This document shows, one piece after another, positions 36,900 to 44,027 of a stretch of DNA of 64,000 nt. The notes below the pieces were generated by a model that saw only the letters and a program-made list of their open reading frames with translations, made no database searches and was not told the DNA's origin. The position numbers and the translations under genes were made by a program. Every line of letters begins with the position of its first letter. Position 1 is the first letter of the stretch. Origin of the DNA: Oxalicibacterium solurbis (GTDB taxonomy: Bacteria; Pseudomonadota; Gammaproteobacteria; Burkholderiales; Burkholderiaceae_D); the NCBI RefSeq assembly GCF_014635845.1, contig NZ_BMDP01000002.1, positions 825,717 to 889,716 of the forward strand, written 5' to 3'.

Positions 36900-38771
36900 C
36901 TAGCGATCAAGCCGCTGGATACGATCGGTCGCCGGCGGCGATACCGGCGAACGGATCTGCAGATAGCCTTCCAGCGCATCGATGTCCGGCATGCCGCCTG
37001 CCACGGGCTCACCGCGCTTGAATACGCTGAAGTTGTCGCCGCCATTTGCCAGATAGCTGTTCATCGTCACGCGGTAGTAGGCATTGTCCTGCACCGGCTT
37101 GCCGTTCAGCTTCATGTCGCGGATGCGTTTCCCCGGCGGTTGCTTCAGGTCGTATGCATAGCTGAATCCCTGCGACGGGAAGAGCACGCGCGGGCGCGCA
37201 GTCGTGTTGCTGCCGGAGCGGAACTGCTGCTCCAGCACGGTGCGCAACTGCTTGCCGGTCAAGCGGCGCACGATCAGATTGTTGCCGAACGGTTGTGCCT
37301 TGAACAATTGCGCGAAATTCACGTTGCCGCCTTCGGGCGGTACTTCGATGTCGGCGCGTACGCCGCCGGGATTCATCAATGCCAGTTGCGCGCCGCCGTT
37401 CTGTGGCGCCTGCGTCGCGGCCAGCTGCGCATCGGCGATCAGGTTGCCGAGCGGACTTTCGCCGGAAGCAACCGGCTGGCGCGATAGCGAAGCTGTCAAC
37501 CTGCCGACCGTGCGTTGCGCCAGCGGCGCTGATGCCTGCGCATAGCGTTCGACGACGGCTGCCACCGCAGCGTTCTGCGCGAAACGCGGATAGGCGGCGT
37601 TCGGCGCGACGCTGCGGCCTTTATCGTCGGTGAAACCTTCGTTCTGCACGATCACATTGCGTGCCGCTTTGCCGACGACCTTGTGCGCGTGCGGATCGAT
37701 GGCGAGTTCGATGTCCGTCAACAGCATGCCGTAGCGTCCCGCGCTGGTCAGCAGCAGCGAGCGGTTTGCCTGCGGCGGGCGATAGTCGCAGATGTAGGCG
37801 TGATGCGTGTGGCCGGAGACGACGACGTCGATTGCCGGATCGAGCCGGTCGAGAATCGGCACGATGTCGCCTGCCAGGCCGGAACAGCCGTTGTAACTGC
37901 CGGCAGTCGTACCGCCCTGATGGATCAGCACGACGATTGCATCGGCGCCTTGCGCCTTCAGTTGCGGCACCAGTGTGTTGGCAGTTGCGGCTTCGTCGGC
38001 GAAGCGGATGCCTTGCACGCCGCCGGGCGCGACCAGCTTGGCGGTTCCTTTCAATGTCAGTCCGATGAAGCCGACTTTGACGCTGCGCGCACCGTCGCCG
38101 AAGGTCTTGATGCCGATGGCGGGAAACAGCGTGCCGCCGTTTTTGCGTTGGGTATTGGCTGCGAGAAAGCCGAAGTTGGCGCCGGCGAAGTGGCCGTCCA
38201 GCGAGCACGGCAGGCGCGGTGTAAACCGTTCGCAGCCGCCATGCTGCATGCGCAACAGTTCGTTGCTGCCCTTGTCGAATTCATGGTTGCCGACGGCGTT
38301 GAAATCGATGCCGATCGCGTTGACGGCATCGATGGTCGCTTCGTCGAGAAACAGCGCAGACAGCAGTGGCGACGCACCGATCATGTCGCCGGCGGAGACG
38401 ACGGCGTGATTCGGGTTTTCCTGCTTCAGTCGGCTGATGGCATCGGCCATGTATGCGATACCGCCGGCCGGCACCACGACACTGGAATGTTCCCGATTCG
38501 GATCAGGCGCGAAAACGGCCAGATGTGGCGGTTCCAGATTGCCATGCAAATCGTTGAAGGCAAGGATGCGGACCTTGACAGGTGCATCGCCGGATGGCGT
38601 GGCATCCGGCGATGCTTCCTTTGCGGCTGTCGGGACAGACGGTTGAGTCGCAGACTCATGCGCTGTTTGCAGTTGGCTGCAGCCAGCCAGCAGCGTCGAA
38701 CAAGCCAGCAAGGCAATGCACGGAAAACGCAATGAAGGGGAAGAAAACCGGAGTGGGAAATGCATTTGCAT
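36900..38771 (-). CDS. bifunctional metallophosphatase/5'-nucleotidase lipoprotein (UshA-like)
   Basis: This 623-residue protein has a lipoprotein signal with lipobox LLAGC (Cys31). The calcineurin-like metallophosphatase domain (about residues 65-360) shows the metal-binding motifs NDLHGN, SAGDMIGASP, GNHEFD and SGHTHHAY. The C-terminal nucleotidase domain (about 390-600) contains MNPGGVRADI. It should hydrolyse nucleotides or sugar nucleotides at the cell envelope, anchored by lipid. It is monocistronic, convergent with the flavin reductase. Confidence 0.92.
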   Translation of the reverse strand: MQMHFPLRFSSPSLRFPCIALLACSTLLAGCSQLQTAHESATQPSVPTAAKEASPDATPSGDAPVKVRILAFNDLHGNLEPPHLAVFAPDPNREHSSVVVPAGGIAYMADAISRLKQENPNHAVVSAGDMIGASPLLSALFLDEATIDAVNAIGIDFNAVGNHEFDKGSNELLRMQHGGCERFTPRLPCSLDGHFAGANFGFLAANTQRKNGGTLFPAIGIKTFGDGARSVKVGFIGLTLKGTAKLVAPGGVQGIRFADEAATANTLVPQLKAQGADAIVVLIHQGGTTAGSYNGCSGLAGDIVPILDRLDPAIDVVVSGHTHHAYICDYRPPQANRSLLLTSAGRYGMLLTDIELAIDPHAHKVVGKAARNVIVQNEGFTDDKGRSVAPNAAYPRFAQNAAVAAVVERYAQASAPLAQRTVGRLTASLSRQPVASGESPLGNLIADAQLAATQAPQNGGAQLALMNPGGVRADIEVPPEGGNVNFAQLFKAQPFGNNLIVRRLTGKQLRTVLEQQFRSGSNTTARPRVLFPSQGFSYAYDLKQPPGKRIRDMKLNGKPVQDNAYYRVTMNSYLANGGDNFSVFKRGEPVAGGMPDIDALEGYLQIRSPVSPPATDRIQRLDR

Positions 38772-38874
38772 CGTTCAGCTGTTCAGGCAAAAGATGCAGT
38801 GTAGTGGATGACGATGAAAGAATGGTGAATTCCCGCCGAAACGGCGGGTAATGCGAAGGAACAGATGGGTTGCT

Positions 38875-39117
38875 TCAGAGTCCCAGCCAACTGCGATCCT
38901 CGGGGTCGGCGTCGATGCGGCGCTGTATCGTTTCGAGGATGAGCGGTTCGGCTTCTTCCCAGCGCAGCATAACGTCGGGATCGTCTGATTCGCAGATCAG
39001 CGTATCGAACAGCTGATGCTCGACGGCATACAGATTCGACAGCGCGGTATTGACGATCTTCGCATAGAAGCGCCGGCTGTCGCTGTCCATTTCGGAGAAC
39101 ATTTTCCTGTCGCTCAT
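38875..39117 (-). CDS. conserved hypothetical protein, 80 residues
   Basis: A soluble, acidic, mostly helical protein (MSDRKMFSEMDSDSRRFYAKIVNTALSNLY...) without recognised domain. The frame is open to 39249, but a TATAAT at 39154-39149 lies inside that extension. The ATG at 39117 downstream of this promoter is therefore preferred. Function is unknown. Confidence 0.65.
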   Translation of the reverse strand: MSDRKMFSEMDSDSRRFYAKIVNTALSNLYAVEHQLFDTLICESDDPDVMLRWEEAEPLILETIQRRIDADPEDRSWLGL

Positions 39118-39148
39118 GGCAAGACTCGCTCGGTGGTTGCTCAGGTTC

Positions 39149-39177
39149 ATTATAGGAGCCTGATCGCGCATCCGTAA
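39149..39177 (-). promoter_or_regulatory. sigma-70-type promoter for the 80-residue protein gene
   Basis: TTACGG (39177-39172) and a perfect TATAAT (39154-39149) are 17 bp apart on the minus strand, 31 bp before the chosen ATG. Confidence 0.6.
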
Positions 39178-39360
39178 GGACAAGTTGCACCGCCGGCGCA
39201 ATCCGATGCGCAATTTCCACACCTCAAGCGTGGAGTAATGACGAAACACCCATCTCTATTGATGTCCTATTAACTTGCAAGCAGCGCGCAACAACACATG
39301 CAACGGTGCGGAATGGCAGGGCGCAGCGGCAGAGAACTTCAGTTCATGGTGCAAAGCAGG

Positions 39361-39408
39361 CAAAAAACAAGAAGCCGGCACGAACGATGACGTCCGGTCA
39401 TGCCGGCT
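39361..39408 (-). terminator. intrinsic terminator of the DUF1993 gene
   Basis: On the minus strand AGCCGGCA and TGCCGGCT form a perfect 8-bp stem with a 20-base loop, followed by TTCTTGTTTTTTG. It begins about 20 bp after the stop codon at 39430. The remaining 240 bp up to the hypothetical gene hold only that gene's promoter. Confidence 0.75.
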
Positions 39409-39429
39409 GCAGCAACGGAATCAACGGAA

Positions 39430-39939
39430 TCAGTAAGCGCCCATGTAATCCTTCTTGCCGATTTCCACGCCGTTGTGGCGCAGGATGTCGTAAGCGGTCG
39501 TCACGTGGAAGAAGAACTGCGGCAACGCGTAATGCAGCAGATAGTGCTGGCAGTTGAAGGTGCGTTCGTGCGGCGTGCCGGCACGAACGACGAATTCGCG
39601 TGCTTCCTGGCCGTCGATCTTGTCCGGCGTGGCGGTATCGACGAAAGCGATGGCGTCGGCGATCAGCTTCTGCAGGTCGGCGAAGGTCTGCTGGTCGTCT
39701 GCCACTTTCGGAATATCGGCGTTCGACAAGCGCGCAACGGCGCTGCGCGCGAAGTCGCAGGCGATCTGCACCTGGCGCAGCAGCGGGAACATGTCCGGAT
39801 AAAGACGCGCCTGCAGCAATGCGTTTGGATCGATCTTCTTGTCGGTCGCGTGGGATTCGGTCTTGTTCAGGATGTCGGCCAGGCTGCCGAGCATTTGCTT
39901 GTAGACGGGGATGGAAGCGGCGTAGAGAGAAATGGTCAT
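39430..39939 (-). CDS. DUF1993 family protein
   Basis: The 169-residue protein starts MTISLYAASIPVYKQMLGSLADILNK and contains FNCQHYLLHYALPQFFFHVTTAYDILRHNGVEIGKKDYMG at its end, both hallmarks of DUF1993. This is a DinB-like four-helix family of unknown function with conserved His residues that may bind metal. A much longer open frame upstream has no SD sequence or similarity and was discarded. Confidence 0.88.
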   Translation of the reverse strand: MTISLYAASIPVYKQMLGSLADILNKTESHATDKKIDPNALLQARLYPDMFPLLRQVQIACDFARSAVARLSNADIPKVADDQQTFADLQKLIADAIAFVDTATPDKIDGQEAREFVVRAGTPHERTFNCQHYLLHYALPQFFFHVTTAYDILRHNGVEIGKKDYMGAY

Positions 39940-40054
39940 GGTTTTTCCTTGGATCGGGACAGCGTTGAACGGCGAAGCTGCGGCGATTATAGAAAGGAAC
40001 CCAAAACGCTGCCGGCGACGGCTTGTTTCTTCCGTTTTCTTCTTCCGTCGGCGT

Positions 40055-40693
40055 TTATTGCGACTGCACGTAGGACTGCTGCTGGGCAATGAAGCCTTCG
40101 AAAGCGGCAAGCAGCGGCGAAAATTTTTCGCTGTCGTTTTCCAGTTCCGCCAACGCAAAGCAGGTTGCCTCATAGGTGGATAACTGGTCAGGCCGGCGCG
40201 CCTTGCGGATTGCGTAATGTGATGGCGGCGGATTGCGCAAGGCAAGTCGCGGCAGTTGCAGCAGCAGCGGATTGCAATGCAGCATCTTGCTGCTCTTGCG
40301 CCATGTGCCGTCGAGCACGACCAGCCGCAGCCGTGAGCGCGCATGCGATGCGATCGATGCGATATCGGCGACTTCAACCGCTGGCGCGCTGCCTGCCGTT
40401 TCGGGATAGAGCAGCACCGGCTGGATCGTCATGCCGGTTTGCCGATCGTTTTGTTGCTCTTCAAACGGCCGATGGAGCAGGGCGTGCAATGTCTCTTCAT
40501 CGAAGGTTTCGCCAACGACGAGCCGGCTGTGCGGCAAGCTCAGATGCAGCAGTTGCGCGCTGCCTTTTGCATGGGCGACTTCCATCGGATGCTGCAGGAA
40601 AAGCACTTCCGTCGCCGTATCGAGCGGGCTGATCCAGTGACAGATGCAGGTGGATTGCGGGCGCAGGCAGCGAAGGCAGTGCGGACGTTTCAT
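40055..40693 (-). CDS. DTW-domain tRNA-uridine aminocarboxypropyltransferase
   Basis: The 212-residue protein has an N-terminal Cys cluster (HCLRCLRPQSTCICHW), probably zinc-binding, and the SPOUT-like DTW core with VVLDGTWRKSSKMLHCNP. E. coli TapT (YfiP) of this family makes acp3U47 in tRNA variable loops, using SAM as donor of the aminocarboxypropyl group. The ATG at 40693 gives the standard family N-terminus. It follows the LysR gene by two bases on the same strand and is probably co-transcribed. Confidence 0.88.
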   Translation of the reverse strand: MKRPHCLRCLRPQSTCICHWISPLDTATEVLFLQHPMEVAHAKGSAQLLHLSLPHSRLVVGETFDEETLHALLHRPFEEQQNDRQTGMTIQPVLLYPETAGSAPAVEVADIASIASHARSRLRLVVLDGTWRKSSKMLHCNPLLLQLPRLALRNPPPSHYAIRKARRPDQLSTYEATCFALAELENDSEKFSPLLAAFEGFIAQQQSYVQSQ

Positions 40694-40695
40694 CT

Positions 40696-41619
40696 TCAAA
40701 TCGCGGAAAAACGTTTGGCCAGCCGTTCGCGCTGAAAATGTTCGACGACGAAATCGACGAAGGCGCGCGTTTTTGCCGGCAGCAGTTTTTGCGCGGCGAA
40801 ATAGATCGATACGCTGCCCATTTCCACATACCAGTCCGGCAGCACGCGAATCAGGCGGCCGCTTTCCAGATACGGCAGGGCATTCGGCATCGAAGTCAAG
40901 GCGATGCCCATACCCAGTCGTGTCGCTTCGCAGGCCGCGTCCGGATCGCTCATCGTCATGCGCGCACGCAGTGCGACCGGCATCTGCTCGTTGGCACGAT
41001 TGCGCAATGGCCACGGGCGTACGCGCCCGATCTGCGGCGAACGGATCAGGATGCCGTCGTAATGCGGCAGATCGGCCGGCGAACGTGGCGGTTCGCGATC
41101 GGTGAAATAGTCGGGGGCGGCGACCAGCACGCCATGTGCCGGTGCCAGCGTACGCGCGACGATGCCATCCGGTAATTCGAAACCGCCGCCGATCGCGGCG
41201 TCATAGCCTTCCGCAATCAGATCCACACGGCGGTTGTCGAAATGCCAGTCCGGCGTGATCGCCGGAAAGCGCTGCAGGAAAGCAGGCAGCAGCGGCACGA
41301 TGAAATGACGGCCGAAAGCAGCACCCATGCTGATCTTCAAGGTGCCGGCGGGCTGACCGTCGGCGCTGGCGAGATTCGCGACAGCGTTTTGAATGACGCT
41401 CAGGCCATCGCCGACTTCCACCAGAAAACGCTCGCCGGCTTCCGTCAGCGTCAGGCTGCGCGTGCTGCGCTGGAACAGGCGCACGCCGAGACTGGCTTCC
41501 AGTTTGGCGACATTCTTGCCGACGGCGGCCGACGTCAGACCGAGCCGGCGCGCCGCTTCCGAGAAGCTGCCGGCTTCGGCGCTGCGGACAAAGCATTCGA
41601 TGCTGTTGAGCGTTTCCAT
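40696..41619 (-). CDS. LysR family transcriptional regulator
   Basis: The 307-residue protein has the LysR winged helix-turn-helix at its N-terminus (METLNSIECFVRSAEAGSFSEAARRLGLTSAAVGKNVAKLE) and a periplasmic-binding-like effector domain (about 90-300). It belongs to the group with GRHFIVPLLPAFLQRFP and a C-terminal FVDFVVEHF. It is divergent from an SDR oxidoreductase, with inverted repeats in the 126-bp gap, the usual arrangement for a LysR regulator and its target. Confidence 0.92.
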   Translation of the reverse strand: METLNSIECFVRSAEAGSFSEAARRLGLTSAAVGKNVAKLEASLGVRLFQRSTRSLTLTEAGERFLVEVGDGLSVIQNAVANLASADGQPAGTLKISMGAAFGRHFIVPLLPAFLQRFPAITPDWHFDNRRVDLIAEGYDAAIGGGFELPDGIVARTLAPAHGVLVAAPDYFTDREPPRSPADLPHYDGILIRSPQIGRVRPWPLRNRANEQMPVALRARMTMSDPDAACEATRLGMGIALTSMPNALPYLESGRLIRVLPDWYVEMGSVSIYFAAQKLLPAKTRAFVDFVVEHFQRERLAKRFSAI

Positions 41620-41630
41620 GATGGTGAAAT

Positions 41631-41680
41631 TTTAAACTAATGGTTTAAAAAGAATATACAAATTACCGGCTAGTTTAAAC
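41631..41680. promoter_or_regulatory. GTTTAAA repeats in the LysR/SDR intergenic region
   Basis: TTTAAAC (41631-41637) and GTTTAAA (41643-41649) form a perfect inverted repeat with a 5-bp spacer, and the 8-bp palindrome GTTTAAAC recurs at 41673-41680. Repeated half-sites 30-40 bp apart are typical of LysR recognition and activation sites. The repeats sit next to the lysR start and 65-115 bp before the SDR gene. Confidence 0.6.
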
Positions 41681-41745
41681 ATAATCGGCGAACGATACTT
41701 GCTCCGTGGTCTTCACATTCATTCATCAAATCAAGGAGAAACATC

Positions 41746-42519
41746 ATGTCGAACGCAACCCAGCAGAAACAACAAGTTCAGCAAGTCCTGGCCGGCAAGG
41801 TCGCATTCATCCAGGGCGGCTCGCGCGGCATCGGTGCCGCCATCGCACGCCGTCTGGCACGCGATGGCGCGGCAGTCGCACTGACCTACATGAGTTCGCC
41901 GGACAAGGCGCAACAAGTCGTCAAGGAGATTGTCGATGCCGGCGGCCGTGCGCTGGCGATCCAGGCCGACAGCAGCACGCCGGACGCGATTCGCACCGCG
42001 ATCGATCAGGCCGCAGCGACGTTCGGCCGCATTGATATCCTCGTCAACAATGCCGGCGTGCTGGCACTGGGCGCAGTGGACGAACTGACGATGGAAGATT
42101 TCGATCGCACGATTGCCGTCAACGTGCGCAGCGTGTTCGTCGGCGTGCAGCAGGCAGTGCGCCACATGGGCGACGGCGGCCGCATCATCACGATCGGCAG
42201 CACGAACGCGGATCGCATGCCGTTTGCCGGCGGCAGCATCTATGCGATGAGCAAGTCGGCGATCGTCGGTCTGACCAAAGGTCTGGCACGCGATCTCGGC
42301 CCGCGCGGCATCACGGTCAACAACGTGCAGCCTGGTCCGGTCGATACCGACATGAATCCGGCCGACAGCGATTTTGCCGATGGACTGCGCGGCCTGATGG
42401 CGATCAATCGTTATGGACAGGCAGACGAAATCGCTTCCTTCGTTGCCTATCTTGCCGGTCCTGAAGCAGCCTATATCACCGGCGCGAGCCTGATGGTCGA
42501 CGGCGGTTTTTCTGCTTGA
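41746..42519 (+). CDS. SDR family oxidoreductase
   Basis: This 257-residue classical short-chain dehydrogenase has the cofactor motif GGSRGIGAAIA (about residues 26-36), the NNAG motif, the catalytic Ser in IITIGS and YAMSK (Tyr and Lys of YxxxK). Its C-terminus ITGASLMVDGGFSA is standard. It likely reduces a carbonyl compound with NADPH. Control by the divergent LysR regulator is inferred from the shared intergenic repeats. Confidence 0.92.
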   Translation: MSNATQQKQQVQQVLAGKVAFIQGGSRGIGAAIARRLARDGAAVALTYMSSPDKAQQVVKEIVDAGGRALAIQADSSTPDAIRTAIDQAAATFGRIDILVNNAGVLALGAVDELTMEDFDRTIAVNVRSVFVGVQQAVRHMGDGGRIITIGSTNADRMPFAGGSIYAMSKSAIVGLTKGLARDLGPRGITVNNVQPGPVDTDMNPADSDFADGLRGLMAINRYGQADEIASFVAYLAGPEAAYITGASLMVDGGFSA

Positions 42520-42587
42520 TCGCGTGCGGGCCTGCATCCGTCGGCATGCCGAATACATACCGAAAGGTTGCAAGCCAGCAATTTGTT

Positions 42588-42614
42588 CGACACTGCATTG
42601 AAAATGCAGTGTCG
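42588..42614. repeat. perfect 12-bp inverted repeat downstream of the SDR gene
   Basis: CGACACTGCATT and AATGCAGTGTCG flank GAA. The hairpin lies 68 bp after the SDR stop and 17 bp before the -35 of the next gene. It has no T-run, so it could be a terminator-like stem or an operator. Confidence 0.5.
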
Positions 42615-42630
42615 CTTCCGAATTACTGAA

Positions 42631-42658
42631 TTGAAAATCCCCATTCACTTTCTATACT
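42631..42658 (+). promoter_or_regulatory. sigma-70-type promoter
   Basis: TTGAAA (42631-42636) and TATACT (42653-42658) with a 16-bp spacer lie just upstream of the glycine-zipper membrane protein gene starting at 42689. Confidence 0.65.
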
Positions 42659-42688
42659 GTGTTCATGAAGGCAAACGAGGAGTCGGTC

Positions 42689-43189
42689 ATGAGACACAGA
42701 CTTTACTATTTCCTTCCGGATACAGATAGCGCACGACGCGCTTTCGACGATCTTCTTCTGCATCGCATCGAACAGCGGCATGTCCGCTTTCTTTCCGGCG
42801 GCGCACCGTTGCCGCACGATCTCCCCGAAGCCGGCTTCCTGCTGAAAACCGACGCCTTGCACGGCGCTGCGACCGGCATGGCGGTCGGCGGAATATTGGG
42901 CATCCTGCTTGGCGTGATGCTGGTTGCGTATGCCGGATTGGGCGAGGCGACCGTGCTGCTGACGGCGCTGATGGGTTTGTTGTTCGGCGCCTGGGCATCG
43001 AGCATGGCAGCGGCAGCCTTGCCGAATTCGCGATTGAAAGCGTTCGTGCCGGAACTGCAGAACGGAAAAATCCTGATGATCGCCGACATTCCTGCACGGC
43101 GCGTCAACGAGATCGAACACATGCTGGCCGAGCGTCATCCGGAGACGCGTTTCGGCGGCGAGGAATCGCACATTCCCGTCTTTCCGTAA
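42689..43189 (+). CDS. glycine-zipper membrane protein (DUF1269-like)
   Basis: The 166-residue protein has a soluble N-terminal ferredoxin-like half (RHRLYYFLPDTDSARRAFDDLLL) and two hydrophobic Gly-rich segments (about 65-86 and 92-115, with repeated G-x3-G). A soluble tail ends in FP. This layout resembles DUF1269-type proteins of unknown function. The ATG at 42689 has GAGGAG six bases upstream; an earlier ATG at 42665 is less likely. Confidence 0.75.
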   Translation: MRHRLYYFLPDTDSARRAFDDLLLHRIEQRHVRFLSGGAPLPHDLPEAGFLLKTDALHGAATGMAVGGILGILLGVMLVAYAGLGEATVLLTALMGLLFGAWASSMAAAALPNSRLKAFVPELQNGKILMIADIPARRVNEIEHMLAERHPETRFGGEESHIPVFP

Positions 43190-43299
43190 CAGGAGGGAGG
43201 GGAATGGCGAAGGCAGCGGAAAAACTGCCGAACGGCGCCTGAGGGCATGGCCGTGCGCCATGCGTCGTATCTGGTGATTGCTTTTTGACGGAGGTTGAC

Positions 43300-43794
43300 A
43301 TGGAACTTATGCATTCGCATCGCTGGGATCGTCCGTTGCCGGACTGGCGGGCAGCAATCGTGTCCGGTTTCGTCGCAGGTGCCGTTGTGATGGTGCTGGA
43401 ACTGCTGTGGTCGACGCTGGTGAACGATGGCAATCCCTGGCAGACGGTCCACATGGTTGCGGCCATCGTGATGGGGCAGGACGTTCTGCAACCGACTGAT
43501 TTCAGCCTGCCCGTGGTGGTCGTTGCCCTGGTCACGCACTACGTGCTCGGCATCGTGTTCGGCCTGATCCTGGCCGGCATCGTTGCGCCGTATCATTTCG
43601 ATGCGCGCATGAGCACGGTACTAGCGACCGGTGCAGTGTTCGGCGTGGTGCTTTATCTATTCAATTTCTACGGTATGGCACGCATCTTCGACTGGTTTGT
43701 CGCCATGCGTGGTGTGGAAACCTGTGTGGCGCATGTGATTTTCGGCATGGTCGCTGCTGCAGCCTACCTGAAGCTGGAAAAACTGGAGCGCTGA
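43300..43794 (+). CDS. four-helix membrane protein of unknown function
   Basis: The 164-residue protein has four hydrophobic segments (about residues 20-42, 68-90, 100-122 and 135-155). Related short proteins are common in Burkholderiales and are sometimes labelled proline-symporter-like by distant similarity, which I would not rely on. GGAGGT precedes the ATG at 43300. An intrinsic terminator follows eight bp after the stop. Confidence 0.78.
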   Translation: MELMHSHRWDRPLPDWRAAIVSGFVAGAVVMVLELLWSTLVNDGNPWQTVHMVAAIVMGQDVLQPTDFSLPVVVVALVTHYVLGIVFGLILAGIVAPYHFDARMSTVLATGAVFGVVLYLFNFYGMARIFDWFVAMRGVETCVAHVIFGMVAAAAYLKLEKLER

Positions 43795-43801
43795 CGCCGA
43801 T

Positions 43802-43832
43802 GGCAGGACGGTGCAATGCCGTCCTGCCTTTT
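43802..43832 (+). terminator. strong intrinsic terminator
   Basis: GGCAGGACGG and CCGTCCTGCC form a perfect 10-bp stem with a 7-base loop, followed by TTTT. It separates the membrane protein gene from the chemosensory-like operon. Confidence 0.88.
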
Positions 43833-43900
43833 CTACGCTTTACCTCTCTGATTTCCTGATCGGGCCTGCCGCCTGCTTTCCGTCCTTTCTCGCGTAGATT

Positions 43901-43963
43901 GTCACGCGATGTCACCTTTTGTCACATTGATGTCATGGCGAGGTCATAGTCCGCGCCAATAAT
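43901..43963 (+). promoter_or_regulatory. tandem GTCA(C/T) repeats with Pho-box geometry and a -10 candidate
   Basis: GTCAC or GTCAT begins at 43901, 43911, 43921, 43932 and 43943, so five direct repeats are spaced 10, 10, 11 and 11 bp apart. The part at 43919-43936 (TTGTCAC-ATTG-ATGTCAT) has the 7+4+7 layout of the PhoB box known from E. coli. A -10 candidate AATAAT (43958-43963) starts 10 bp after the last repeat, the spacing seen at PhoB-activated promoters. Binding by PhoB or another OmpR-type regulator is inferred, not shown. Confidence 0.6.
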
Positions 43964-44027
43964 TTCCTCAAATCAATAACGTCCATACCGGGCGGAGTCG
44001 TTCCGCCATCGATTTGAAGGAAACAGC

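Noticed and set aside
37683..38735. 350-codon plus-strand frame opposite the 5'-nucleotidase gene
   Set aside because: The minus frame carries all metallophosphatase motifs; the plus frame has none.
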